Notes under the pieces: generated by a model
The model's input: only the letters and a program-made list of their open reading frames with translations
The model's database searches: none
Told to the model about the DNA's origin: nothing
Made by a program: the position numbers and the translations under genes
Origin: Pseudomonas gingeri
Lineage (GTDB): Bacteria > Pseudomonadota > Gammaproteobacteria > Pseudomonadales > Pseudomonadaceae
Assembly (NCBI RefSeq): GCF_013385425.1
Contig: NZ_JACAQA010000036.1
Span: 1-59,178, forward strand
Direction of reading: 5' to 3'
DNA: 59,178 bases
In this document: piece after piece, positions 8,767 through 18,106 of the stretch
Layout: every line of letters starts with the position of its first letter
Numbering within the stretch: position 1 is the stretch's first letter

Positions 8767-8798
8767 AAACGCCGTCGGCTCACCTGCTAACGGCGTTT
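8767..8798 (-). terminator. Intrinsic terminator of the LysE-type gene
   Basis: AAACGCCGT (8767-8775) pairs with ACGGCGTTT (8790-8798). On the minus strand a T-tract follows (complement of 8765-8769). It lies 17 bases beyond the stop of the exporter gene at 8815. Confidence 0.8.
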
Positions 8799-8814
8799 CT
8801 TTTGCACAACGGCC

Positions 8815-9438
8815 TCAGGCTTGCTGGATAAACGCCAATCGGACGGCAAAACCGATCAACAGGCCGCCGAACAGCCATTGCTGCAGGCGTTGCGCCCTTG
8901 GGCTCTTATCGAGCCATTGGCCGATCCAGGCACCGGCCAGGGCGTAACAGCTATCGAATAGCAGCCCGACCGCCACCAGGGTTACGCCGAGTCCGAGGAA
9001 CTGCGCGGCCACCGGGCCGGCATGGGCGTCGATAAATTGCGGCAGCAGCACCGAACAGAACAGCAACGCCTTGGGGTTCAGCAGATTGGTGAGCAGTCCT
9101 TGTTGCAGGGCGCCGCGCCAGCTCAAGGTTTGTTGGGTACCCTGGTGATCCGCGTTCAGCAACGCCAGCGACCCGGGCCGCAGCATGCGCAGGCCGATCC
9201 ACAACAGATAGGCGGCACCTGCCAGGCGTACGATATCGAAGGTCCACGGCGCTGCCTTGAACAGCGCCGCGAGGCCCAGGGCCGCCAGCGCCACATGGCA
9301 GGCGCGGGCGATGCCCAGGCCGAGGGCGGTGGTCAGGGCCTGGCTACGGCCATGGCGGGCGCCGGTTTGCAGCAGGAGGATCATGTCGGGGCCGGGAAGC
9401 AGATAAACCATCGCCAGTGCGAACAGGTAGAGGAGCAT
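8815..9438 (-). CDS. LysE/RhtB family amino-acid exporter
   Basis: The product is a 207-residue inner-membrane protein with about six hydrophobic segments and the LysE signature near the N terminus (YLLPGPDMILLLQTGARHGR). Family members export amino acids or small metabolites with the proton gradient. It is transcribed divergently from an Lrp-type regulator at 9574, a common regulator-exporter pairing in which the regulator senses the exported amino acid. Its own terminator lies just downstream. The substrate cannot be assigned. Confidence 0.88.
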   Translation of the reverse strand: MLLYLFALAMVYLLPGPDMILLLQTGARHGRSQALTTALGLGIARACHVALAALGLAALFKAAPWTFDIVRLAGAAYLLWIGLRMLRPGSLALLNADHQGTQQTLSWRGALQQGLLTNLLNPKALLFCSVLLPQFIDAHAGPVAAQFLGLGVTLVAVGLLFDSCYALAGAWIGQWLDKSPRAQRLQQWLFGGLLIGFAVRLAFIQQA

Positions 9439-9573
9439 CGTGCTGTTTCTCCAAGAAGGGATAACCGGAGAAAATTCTATGTCGGAAGGCCAGGGCAGGT
9501 GCTTGCGTATTCAACCCGTGAAAGGCTTAGACTTGGTACTTTCTGCCAATACAGTCGAAGCGGGTAGTCGGAT

Positions 9574-10056
9574 ATGCCAAAAATAAAACTCGATGCCTAT
9601 GACCGTAAAATCCTCGCGGCTTTGCAACGGGACGGACGCCTGAGCAATGTCGAGCTGGCCGCACAGATCGGTCTCTCGGCGTCACCGTGCCTGCGTCGGG
9701 TTCGCATGCTCGAGGAGGCGGGGGTGATTCGTGGCTACCAGGTGAACCTGGACCGCGATGAAGTCGGGCTGGGGCTGACGGTGTTCGTCGGGGTCAAGGT
9801 CGAGCGGCACCACGAGGCCGAAGCCGAGGCCTTTCGCCTGGCGGTCATGGCCTTGCCCCAGGTGATCTCGGCATTCCTGGTGTCCGGCGAGTCGGACTTC
9901 CTGCTGCAAGTGGTGGTGCCCGACCTGCGGGCGTATGAACGCTTCCTCAATGGTCAACTGCTGCGCCTGCCCGGTGTACGTGATATCCGCAGCAACTTTG
10001 CGATCCAGGCGGTGAAGGCGCCCGGACCGCTGCCGTTGGATCATCTGCCCGACTGA
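9574..10056 (+). CDS. Lrp/AsnC family transcriptional regulator
   Basis: This 160-residue protein has the Lrp layout. The N-terminal helix-turn-helix covers about 5-60 (DRKILAALQRDGRLSNVELA, then SASPCLRRVRMLEEAGVIRG). The C-terminal RAM effector domain covers about 70-150. It is divergent from the LysE-type exporter, so autoregulation and exporter control by an amino acid are likely. Its stop at 10056 is one base from the convergent stop of the dihydrolipoyl dehydrogenase gene, with no terminator between them. Confidence 0.9.
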   Translation: MPKIKLDAYDRKILAALQRDGRLSNVELAAQIGLSASPCLRRVRMLEEAGVIRGYQVNLDRDEVGLGLTVFVGVKVERHHEAEAEAFRLAVMALPQVISAFLVSGESDFLLQVVVPDLRAYERFLNGQLLRLPGVRDIRSNFAIQAVKAPGPLPLDHLPD

Positions 10057-10057
10057 C

Positions 10058-11458
<1,401 letters not shown>

Positions 11459-11515
11459 GACTGTTCTCCTGGGAGACACCGCGTTGAGGAAGAAGGACAA
11501 AGGCAGGTGTCACAA

Positions 11516-11535
11516 AATATTATGATCATAATATT
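11516..11535. promoter_or_regulatory. 20-base perfect palindrome upstream of lpd
   Basis: The sequence AATATTATGATCATAATATT equals its own reverse complement. It lies between the E3 gene and the small unknown gene at 11564, both on the minus strand, and is far more AT-rich than its flanks. Its symmetry suits a dimeric repressor operator overlapping the lpd promoter. I do not know the cognate regulator. Confidence 0.6.
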
Positions 11536-11563
11536 GTCCTTGTACGCAACTTTGGTCAAGGCA

Positions 11564-11899
11564 TCACCTGGAGGGCTTGCTGCCGCCGGTTCGAGCCGGA
11601 TCTTCGAGAAAGGTGGTGTAGGGGTACGTCGACTCGGCGTGAAAATTGATCCTCCGGCCACGGACGGTGGTCAGTTGCGAGTCGGCCTTTATGCAAAGTG
11701 TCTGACCGCTTTTGAAGGTGAGCCGATGAATCTGTTGATTGTCTTCGCGGCTGATCTCATGGCTGATCAAGTCCAGCAGGTTGCTCAGGCCCAGGGGCGA
11801 ACCGGGTTGATTGATGGTCAGGCAACTGGAAGTCTCCGCACTTGGGGTCATCCCCAGCGGGCGTTGAAAATAATGGTATTCACTCAAGGTATGGCTCAT
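11564..11899 (-). CDS. Small hypothetical protein
   Basis: I do not recognise this 111-residue protein. It begins MSHTLSEYHYFQRPLG and has no signal peptide or membrane segment. A central part (ISREDNQQIHRLTFKSGQTL) alternates charged and hydrophobic residues as in a small beta-rich domain. ATG 11899 follows GGAG with a six-base spacer, which supports translation; longer upstream frames are less convincing. It lies upstream of lpd on the same strand, but the palindrome between them suggests separate control. Confidence 0.5.
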   Translation of the reverse strand: MSHTLSEYHYFQRPLGMTPSAETSSCLTINQPGSPLGLSNLLDLISHEISREDNQQIHRLTFKSGQTLCIKADSQLTTVRGRRINFHAESTYPYTTFLEDPARTGGSKPSR

Positions 11900-12580
11900 G
11901 GCGGCTCCGTCGCTCAAGTGTGCGCGCCGAGTGTTGGGCATGTTATTAGTCGGCAGCGCGCACAAAGGGTGTCAAGTGTTTTAAGGGTGAGGCATATAGT
12001 TATAAGTTATCTGGCCTCGTGGCGTTGGTGAGCGTACGAGGGTCAATAAGGGTTTTGGGTATCGAGCCGTCTATTCAAGGGGTTAGGCGTGGCGCGGAAC
12101 CCTTGGCGAACGCTTTTCAATACGGAAAGTTACGAATTTTTTAATGAACCGATAGAGGTATTTAAAGTCAGAAGGATGTTAGTCATTGCCAGGATACCAA
12201 TCAAGTCACGCAGATGTTGAATTTTGTTACACGAGTAGCCGGTTAACCGGTGGTAATTTTTCTGGTTGTTTCGAACAGTGGGATTGCAGATAAATTAATG
12301 TCAGTGTTTTCCGTGTTGTTGGGTTAATTGATATACGGGTTACACTGTTCGGGTAATGCTTTAATTATTACTTGTTAGGGAGTTTCTGTTATGTAGTAAC
12401 GCAATACTTCTGCAGGTCATCCCTGGCAGGAGCGGCCGGTCGATGAGGGCGTCGAGGATTATTTTCAAAAAAATTTGCAAGGGGCTGTAACGGCTGGCGG
12501 CGACCGCTCTCTACTGCCATGTCGAGACTGAACATTCCGTTCGGACCGATACCCCTAACGCATTTTCGAGGATAAAAACC
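11900..12580. other. AT-rich intergenic stretch before the bufferin operon
   Basis: No gene with credible start, length and composition is visible. About 11970-12400 is markedly AT-rich for this genome (for instance ATATAGTTATAAGTTAT near 11996). A 12-base palindrome CCGGTTAACCGG occurs at 12239-12250. The last ~100 bases return to high GC and contain the likely promoter of the operon starting at 12581. Confidence 0.5.
12486..12516 (+). promoter_or_regulatory. Candidate ECF-type promoter for the bufferin operon
   Basis: TGTAACG (12486-12492) followed about 14-16 bases later by a CTCTCTAC segment resembles an extracytoplasmic-function sigma promoter with its -35 GTAAC core. It lies about 70 bases before the bufA-like start. 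Bufferin operons in other Proteobacteria are known to be under ECF sigma control. The match here is visual only. Confidence 0.3.
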
Positions 12581-12832
12581 ATGTCGATCAAAACCGCCGC
12601 TGCTGGTGCCGCTCTCGCTCTCGCTGCCGCCACCATGTTTGCTGGTGTCGTCACCCAGGCGTCGGCCGCCGATGCCCAGGTTCACTGCTATGGTGTCAAC
12701 GCCTGCAAAGGCCAGAACGACTGCAAGACCAAGGATCACGCTTGCAAAGGCATGGGTTCCTGCAAAGGCCAGGGCTTCAAGGCCATGACCAAGTCGGCCT
12801 GTGAAAAAGCCGGTGGCAAAATCGGCGAATAA
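12581..12832 (+). CDS. Bufferin-type RiPP precursor (BufA2-like)
   Basis: This 83-residue protein has an Ala-rich N-terminal signal peptide, with likely cleavage after about residue 29 (TQASA). The mature part holds six cysteines (about 36, 42, 48, 55, 61, 74) in repeated ACKG/CKGQ contexts. The next genes encode a DUF692/MNIO enzyme and a DUF2063 protein, the set that defines bufferin operons. There the enzyme modifies core cysteines and the exported peptide binds copper. That function is established for family members and inferred here. ATG 12581 follows CGAGGA with good spacing. A perfect hairpin separates it from bufB. Confidence 0.85.
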   Translation: MSIKTAAAGAALALAAATMFAGVVTQASAADAQVHCYGVNACKGQNDCKTKDHACKGMGSCKGQGFKAMTKSACEKAGGKIGE

Positions 12833-12849
12833 ACGACGCCCGAGTGCTC

Positions 12850-12880
12850 CCGCAGCGGTCGGCCCCTGACGCCGCTGCGG
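12850..12880 (+). promoter_or_regulatory. Hairpin between precursor and MNIO gene
   Basis: CCGCAGCGG (12850-12858) pairs perfectly with CCGCTGCGG (12872-12880) around a 13-base loop. No T-tract follows. Such structures after small precursor genes often stabilise the upstream mRNA or partly terminate transcription, so more precursor than enzyme is made. Confidence 0.65.
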
Positions 12881-12902
12881 ACACTTCAGCGAGGAGTCCA
12901 GT

Positions 12903-13748
12903 ATGTCCGTTTCCCGTCCCTGCCTGGGTTATGGCCTGGGTTTGCGCAGTCACTATCACCAGGAAATCCTCGAGCAGTTGCCCGCGGTGGACTGGTTCGA
13001 GATCGTTTCCGAGAATTACCTGGTCCAGGGCGGCAAGGCGCTGTACTACCTGGATGCCATCGCCGAGCGCTATCCGCTGGTGATGCATGGCGTGTCGCTG
13101 TCCATCGGCGGGCCCCATGAGCTGGATATGAACTACCTCAAACAACTCAAGCAGTTGGCCGGGCGGGTCAATCCCGCGTGGATTTCCGACCATCTGTGCT
13201 GGAGCCGCGGCAACGCCCATCAGTTGCATGATCTGCTGCCGCTGCCCTACACCGAAGAAAGCCTGTACTACGTCGCGGCCCGGGTCCGTCAGGTGCAGGA
13301 CGTGCTGCAGCAGCCGCTGGTGCTGGAGAATGTCTCCAGTTATGTGCGAGCTGCTTCCGATGAATTTTCCGAGTGGGAGTTTCTTGAAGCCCTCAGTCGC
13401 CTGAGCGACTGCGAGCTGTTGCTGGACGTGAACAATGTCTATGTCAGCGGGCGCAATCACGGTTTCGATCCCTGGACTTTTATCCACAGCCTGCCGGCAG
13501 GCAAGATCCGCCAATTGCACCTGGCCGGGCATGAGGACTATGGCGACTACGTGATCGATACCCATGATCATCCGGTCTGCGATCCGGTCTGGGAGCTCTA
13601 TCAGCGGACCCTCGAACACCTGGGACCGGTGGCGACCCTGCTGGAGCGCGACGATCATTTCCCGCCACTGGGTGAACTGGTGGACGAGCTGGACAAGGCC
13701 CGTGAGTTGGGCGCTACCGCCCTGGCCCGGAGGTCGTTATGCGCCTGA
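12903..13748 (+). CDS. MNIO (DUF692) family RiPP-modifying enzyme, BufB-like
   Basis: The 281-residue protein matches the DUF692 TIM-barrel family of multinuclear non-haem iron oxidases. Metal-ligand-rich motifs are visible in order: MHGVSLSIGG, ISDHLCW, ENVSSY, DVNNVYVSGRNHG, HLAGHED, DTHDHPVCDPVW and ERDDHFP. In characterised bufferin systems this enzyme oxidatively rearranges precursor cysteines with help from the DUF2063 partner; action on the protein at 12581 is inferred from synteny. ATG 12903 is preceded by GAGGAG. The 3' end overlaps the next start by ten bases, indicating translational coupling. Confidence 0.9.
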   Translation: MSVSRPCLGYGLGLRSHYHQEILEQLPAVDWFEIVSENYLVQGGKALYYLDAIAERYPLVMHGVSLSIGGPHELDMNYLKQLKQLAGRVNPAWISDHLCWSRGNAHQLHDLLPLPYTEESLYYVAARVRQVQDVLQQPLVLENVSSYVRAASDEFSEWEFLEALSRLSDCELLLDVNNVYVSGRNHGFDPWTFIHSLPAGKIRQLHLAGHEDYGDYVIDTHDHPVCDPVWELYQRTLEHLGPVATLLERDDHFPPLGELVDELDKARELGATALARRSLCA

Positions 13749-14530
13749 ATGACTGGCAGCTGGCTTTTGAACGTTACCTGCTCGGGGAAAACGCCGTGGC
13801 CAGTGACGCCTTGGGCGCCAGCCTGATCGGCGGGCCGAGCCTGGATGTCGAAACCGGCCTGGCGATTTACCACAACGCTTACCGCGCCCGTTTGCAGGAA
13901 ACCCTGCGCAGCGACTTTCCCACGGTGTGGAACTGGCTGGGTGACGAGGAGTTCGATGCGCTGACCGCGGCCTATCTGCGCGAATGCCCATCGTCCCATT
14001 ACAGCCTGCGCTGGCTCGGTGCCGGCTTCGAGGCGTTTGCCCTGCGTCATCTGGTGCCGGAGCAGAGCGCGCCCCTGGCGGAACTGATTCGCCTGGAGTG
14101 GGCCTTTACCCTGGCCTTCGATGCCGTGCCGGGCGAGCCCCTGACCCTCGCGGCCATGGCCGGCCTGCCGGCCGAGGCCTGGCCGTCGTTGCAACTGGAG
14201 TTGCTGCCCAGCGTGCAATGGCTCAGTGGTCGGTTCAACAGCCTGGCGATGTGGCGGGCGGTGAAGGCCGAAACGGAGTTTCCCGACAGCCTCGAACTGG
14301 AACAACCCCAGGTCTGCCTGGTCTGGCGTGCCGACCTGGTCTGCCACTATCGCAGCCTGGAACCGGCGGAAGTCCAGGCCCTGGACGGCATGGTGAATGC
14401 CGGTTGGAGTTTCGCCGAATTGTGCGCCGAGCTGGCGGCCAGCCTGGGAGAGGGGGCGCCTTTGCAGGCGGTCAGCTGGCTCAAGCAATGGGTGAGCGAC
14501 GGCCTGGTTGCTCAACGCCACAGGCTTTGA
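13739..14530 (+). CDS. DUF2063 family partner protein, BufC-like
   Basis: This 263-residue protein has the DUF2063 N-terminal domain (about 5-95, with AIYHNAYRARLQETL and DFPTVWNWLG) and a C-terminal winged-helix-like region. It is labelled 'putative DNA-binding' in databases but acts as precursor-recognition partner of MNIO enzymes in several RiPP pathways. It overlaps bufB by ten bases and is the last gene of the operon; cfa follows after 128 bases with its own promoter region. Its role is assigned from family and context. Confidence 0.87.
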   Translation: MRLNDWQLAFERYLLGENAVASDALGASLIGGPSLDVETGLAIYHNAYRARLQETLRSDFPTVWNWLGDEEFDALTAAYLRECPSSHYSLRWLGAGFEAFALRHLVPEQSAPLAELIRLEWAFTLAFDAVPGEPLTLAAMAGLPAEAWPSLQLELLPSVQWLSGRFNSLAMWRAVKAETEFPDSLELEQPQVCLVWRADLVCHYRSLEPAEVQALDGMVNAGWSFAELCAELAASLGEGAPLQAVSWLKQWVSDGLVAQRHRL

Positions 14531-14658
14531 CGCTGCCATTCTTCCCGTGAAACGGTGTCGGGCAAAACCCATAGTTCGAGTCTATTATCTCGATAGGCTG
14601 ACAGATCCCGTGAATGCGCTACCCTTAATTCAGACGTCTGAAACAAGGGGGATAACTC

Positions 14659-15843
14659 ATGCTCGCGCAACTTCCACCGGCCTTACAGAATCTTCAGCTA
14701 CCGCTTCGCCTGAGACTCTGGGACGGCCACGAAATCAATCTCGGGCCGACGCCCAGTGTCACCATCGTTGTGAAGGACCCACAACTGGTCGCGCAATTCA
14801 CCCATCCCACGCTGGATTTGCTGGGCAGCGCCTTCGTTGAAGGCAAGCTGGAACTCGAAGGACCGATCAGCGAAGTCGTGCGGGTCTGCGACGAGTTGAG
14901 CCAGGCGCTGCTGGAGGATGAAGGGGACAACCCGCCGCCGCGCCTGGCCCACGACAAGGCCACCGACGCCGCTTCCATCTCCTACCACTACGACCTCTCC
15001 AACGCCTTCTACCAGCTCTGGCTGGACCGCGAGATGGTCTATTCCTGCGCCTACTTCGAAAGCGCCGACGCGACCCTCGAAGAAGCCCAGCAAGCCAAGT
15101 TCCGCCACCTGTGCCGCAAGCTGCGCCTGCAACCGGGCGAGTACCTGCTGGATGTCGGCTGCGGTTGGGGCGGGCTGGCGCGTTATGCGGCGCGGGAGTT
15201 CGGGGTCAAGGTGTTCGGGATCACCCTGAGCAAGGAACAGTTGGCATTGGCGAGGGAGCGGGTGGCCGCCGAAGGTCTGCAGGACAAGGTCGACCTGCAA
15301 CTGCTTGATTACCGTGACCTGCCCCAGGACGGTCGCTTCGACAAGGTGGTCAGCGTCGGCATGTTCGAACATGTCGGCCACGCCAACCTCAAGCAGTATT
15401 GCGAGGTCCTGTTCGGTGCCGTGCGCGAAGGCGGCCTGGTGATGAACCATGGCATTACCGCCAAGCACACCGACGGACGCCCGGTGGGACGCGGTGCCGG
15501 CGACTTTATCGATCGTTATGTGTTCCCCAATGGCGAGTTGCCACATCTGTCGATGATCTCTGCTGAAATCAGCGAGGCCGGTCTGGAAGTGGTCGACGTG
15601 GAGAGCCTGCGCCTGCACTACGCGCGGACCCTGGAGCAGTGGAGCCAGCGCCTGGAAAACAACCTGGAGGCAGCGGGCCGTGAAGTGCCGGAACGCGCCC
15701 TGCGGATCTGGCGGCTGTACCTGGCCGGTTGCGCCTACGCCTTTGAAAAGGGCTGGATCAACCTGCACCAGATCCTGGCGGTAAAAGCCTTCTCCGACGG
15801 CAGCCACAACCTGCCCTGGACCCGCGACGATCTTTATCGCTGA
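14659..15843 (+). CDS. cfa: Cyclopropane-fatty-acyl-phospholipid synthase
   Basis: The 394-residue SAM-dependent enzyme adds a methylene bridge to unsaturated phospholipid acyl chains at the inner membrane. The SAM-binding motif LLDVGCGWGG is at about 163-172, preceded by ISYHYDLSNAFYQLWLD, and followed by VGMFEHVGHANL and the C-terminal YARTLEQWSQRLENN helix typical of Cfa. ATG 14659 follows AAGGGGG with a suitable spacer. TCTATTAT near 14580 could be a sigma-S-type -10 element, in keeping with stationary-phase expression known for the family; that promoter is a guess. It converges on cls across a strong hairpin. Confidence 0.93.
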   Translation: MLAQLPPALQNLQLPLRLRLWDGHEINLGPTPSVTIVVKDPQLVAQFTHPTLDLLGSAFVEGKLELEGPISEVVRVCDELSQALLEDEGDNPPPRLAHDKATDAASISYHYDLSNAFYQLWLDREMVYSCAYFESADATLEEAQQAKFRHLCRKLRLQPGEYLLDVGCGWGGLARYAAREFGVKVFGITLSKEQLALARERVAAEGLQDKVDLQLLDYRDLPQDGRFDKVVSVGMFEHVGHANLKQYCEVLFGAVREGGLVMNHGITAKHTDGRPVGRGAGDFIDRYVFPNGELPHLSMISAEISEAGLEVVDVESLRLHYARTLEQWSQRLENNLEAAGREVPERALRIWRLYLAGCAYAFEKGWINLHQILAVKAFSDGSHNLPWTRDDLYR

Positions 15844-15848
15844 CCCCC

Positions 15849-15879
15849 GCGCAGGCGCGGCCTTGGGCGGCGCCTGCGC
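15849..15879. terminator. Hairpin between convergent cfa and cls
   Basis: GCGCAGGCGC (15849-15858) pairs perfectly with GCGCCTGCGC (15870-15879). Neither side has a good T-tract, so it may be a weak bidirectional terminator or a 3'-end stabiliser. Confidence 0.5.
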
Positions 15880-15891
15880 CGAGGTTCCTCT

Positions 15892-17331
15892 CTAGAGGAT
15901 CGGCGAGATCAAGCGTGCGACCCGCATGCCGAGCTGTTGCAGGCGATGGGTTTTGCGGCTTTCGTCCTTGGCCACTTCATGGGCCAGGGCAAAGTCCTGC
16001 TCGAGCATCTGTTCCACTTTCCGGGCGAAGGCCTCGTCCACGGTCAGTAACATCACTTCGAAATTCAGCCGGAACGAGCGGTTGTCCAGGTTCGCACTGC
16101 CGATGGCGCTGATTTCGTTGTCCACCAGCACCACCTTCTGATGCAGGAAACCGGGGCGGTAGCGGAACACCCGCACGCCGGCGCGCACGGCTTCGAAAGC
16201 GTAGAGGCTGGAGGCGGCGTAGACGATGCGGTGGTCCGGGCGTGACGGCAGCAGCAGGCGCACATCCACGCCGCGCAGCACCGCCAGGCGCAAGGCGGCG
16301 AACACCGCTTCGTCGGGGATGAAGTAGGGGCTGGTGATCCAGACCCGTTCCCGGGCCGCATGAATGGCTTCGACGAAGAACAGCGAACAGGTCTCCACCG
16401 GGTCGGCCGGGCCGCTGGCGAGCAACTGGCAGAGCACACCGCCGTCCGGGTAGGACTCCGGCAGGATCAGCGGCGGGAGTTTGCGCGAGGCCCAGAACCA
16501 GTCTTCGGCGAATGACTCCTGCAAGCAGGCAACCACCGGTCCGCTCACCTGCACATGGGTGTCGCGCCAGGGCGACAGCGGTGGTTTGGCCCCCATGTAC
16601 TCGTCGCCGACGTTATGCCCGCCAACAAAACCGACCAGCCCGTCGACCACCACCACCTTGCGATGATTGCGGAAATTCACCTGGAAGCGGTTCAACCAAC
16701 CGCTGCGGGTGGCGAACGCGCGGATCTGCACACCGCCCTCGCGCAGGGCCTCGACGTAGGTGTGGGGCAGGGCATGGCTGCCGATACGGTCGTAGAGCAC
16801 GTAGACCGCCACCCCTTCGGCGGCCTTTTCCAGGAGCTTTTTCTGCAACCGTCGGCCGAGCTGGTCGTCATGGATAATGAAAAATTGCACCAGCACCGCT
16901 TCGTGGGCCTGGTCGATGGCCTGGAAAATCGCCTCGAAGGTTGCGTCGCCATTGATCAGCAACTGCACCTGGTTGTTCGCCAGGCATGGCATGCGCCCCA
17001 GTTTCGGCATCGCCCGCAGCGAGGCATAGGCCTGGGAACTGCGGGCGGCCAGGGCCTCTTCGACCCAGGGGCGCCAGTTCAGGTCGGCGATGGCCTTGCG
17101 CATTTCCACGTTGGCCTGGCGCCGGGCCTTGATGTAGGCGTCGAAGCTGCTGCGGCCGAAGACCAGGTAGGGAATCAGCGTCAGGTACGGGATGAACATC
17201 AGTGACAGGGCCCAGGCAATCGCGCCCTGGGCGGTGCGCACGGTCAATACGGCATGGATGGCGGCGATCAGGCCAAGGGAATGGATCAGGGCAATCAGGT
17301 AGGCGAAAAGGTGTGGGCCAAAAAAATCCAT
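15892..17331 (-). CDS. cls: Cardiolipin synthase
   Basis: This 479-residue phospholipase-D-fold enzyme condenses two phosphatidylglycerols into cardiolipin at the inner membrane. Two N-terminal hydrophobic segments (about 5-30 and 35-58) anchor it. The two catalytic HKD motifs are HRKVVVVD (H223, K225, D230) and HQKVVLVD (H397, K399, D404), each followed by the Gly/Asn-rich segment expected (GGHN, GSANLDNRSF). Length and layout fit ClsA. The start ATG at 17331 places the first membrane segment immediately. It converges on cfa, another membrane-lipid gene. Confidence 0.93.
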   Translation of the reverse strand: MDFFGPHLFAYLIALIHSLGLIAAIHAVLTVRTAQGAIAWALSLMFIPYLTLIPYLVFGRSSFDAYIKARRQANVEMRKAIADLNWRPWVEEALAARSSQAYASLRAMPKLGRMPCLANNQVQLLINGDATFEAIFQAIDQAHEAVLVQFFIIHDDQLGRRLQKKLLEKAAEGVAVYVLYDRIGSHALPHTYVEALREGGVQIRAFATRSGWLNRFQVNFRNHRKVVVVDGLVGFVGGHNVGDEYMGAKPPLSPWRDTHVQVSGPVVACLQESFAEDWFWASRKLPPLILPESYPDGGVLCQLLASGPADPVETCSLFFVEAIHAARERVWITSPYFIPDEAVFAALRLAVLRGVDVRLLLPSRPDHRIVYAASSLYAFEAVRAGVRVFRYRPGFLHQKVVLVDNEISAIGSANLDNRSFRLNFEVMLLTVDEAFARKVEQMLEQDFALAHEVAKDESRKTHRLQQLGMRVARLISPIL

Positions 17332-17463
17332 GGGCGCTCCTGCTCAGGCGTCTTCAATCTCTAACAGACCATGTTCCGGGGTTATTGTCGCTATTTAATT
17401 CTTGACGCAACCCTCGCATGATTCTGACGTCCAAGATGGACCCCATTCTCTAGGAGCTACTTG

Positions 17464-17979
17464 ATGAACCTTCGTCTGCCGGGCCTGGCCCTTGTCCTTG
17501 GCTCAATGATTCCCGTTGCCCAGGCGCAGGTGCTGCAACCGGGCTTGTGGGAGCTGACCTCCAGCAATGTGCAGGTCGAGAACCAACAGCTGGATGTCGG
17601 CATGCTGATGGGTATGCTGAAACAGAACACCACCCCGGAGCAGCGCGCGGCGCTGGAGAAGCAGGGGGTCAACCTGGGCGGTGAGGGCGTGCGAGTGTGC
17701 CTGACGCCGCAACAGGTGGCGTCCGAGTCGATTCCGCTGACCGATCCGCAATCGGGTTGCCAGCAGCAGGTCACCGAACGCAACGGCCCGGATTGGAAAT
17801 TCCGTTTCAGCTGTCCGAAGGCCCAGGGCAGCGGCGTGGCGCATTTTGTCAGTGACCGCGAGTTCAGCACCAAGGTCAGCGGGACTTTCAATGCCACCGG
17901 CATCCAGCAGAACGGCAGCATGGAAACCCGGGCGGTGTGGATGGGGCAGGATTGCGGGCCGGTGAAACCGCGTACCTGA
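17464..17979 (+). CDS. DUF3617 family periplasmic protein
   Basis: This 171-residue protein starts with a signal peptide (about 1-20, LALVLGSMIPVAQAQ) and continues with the DUF3617 pattern: LQPGLWELTSSNVQ, an RVCLTPQQ segment and paired cysteines near CQQQVTERN and FSCPKAQG. The function of the family is unknown. ATG 17464 is chosen over the TTG three bases earlier because AGGAG lies about eight bases upstream. It stands alone between cls (divergent) and a REP element. Confidence 0.8.
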   Translation: MNLRLPGLALVLGSMIPVAQAQVLQPGLWELTSSNVQVENQQLDVGMLMGMLKQNTTPEQRAALEKQGVNLGGEGVRVCLTPQQVASESIPLTDPQSGCQQQVTERNGPDWKFRFSCPKAQGSGVAHFVSDREFSTKVSGTFNATGIQQNGSMETRAVWMGQDCGPVKPRT

Positions 17980-18003
17980 TGAGGAGCGCAGGGCTCGTTT
18001 AAT

Positions 18004-18077
18004 TGTGGGAGCGGAGCTTGCCCGCGAAGCTTTTGGCGGTTTTGAGGGCCCCTTCGCGGGCAAGCTCCGCTCCCACA
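18004..18077. repeat. REP-type inverted repeat (copy 2)
   Basis: Perfect 26-base arms at 18004-18029 and 18052-18077 begin TGTGGGAGCGGAGC and enclose 22 bases. It lies between the converging DUF3617 and thrS2 genes. The arms are identical to those of the copy at 29677. Confidence 0.9.
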
Positions 18078-18106
18078 CAAGTTCTGCTTCTACAGTGACG
18101 TGGTGT

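Noticed and set aside
11516..11535. Third Zur box at the lpd palindrome
   Set aside because: It is AT-rich and palindromic but has an ATGATCAT centre and lacks the GTTATA/TATAAC arms seen in the two accepted sites.
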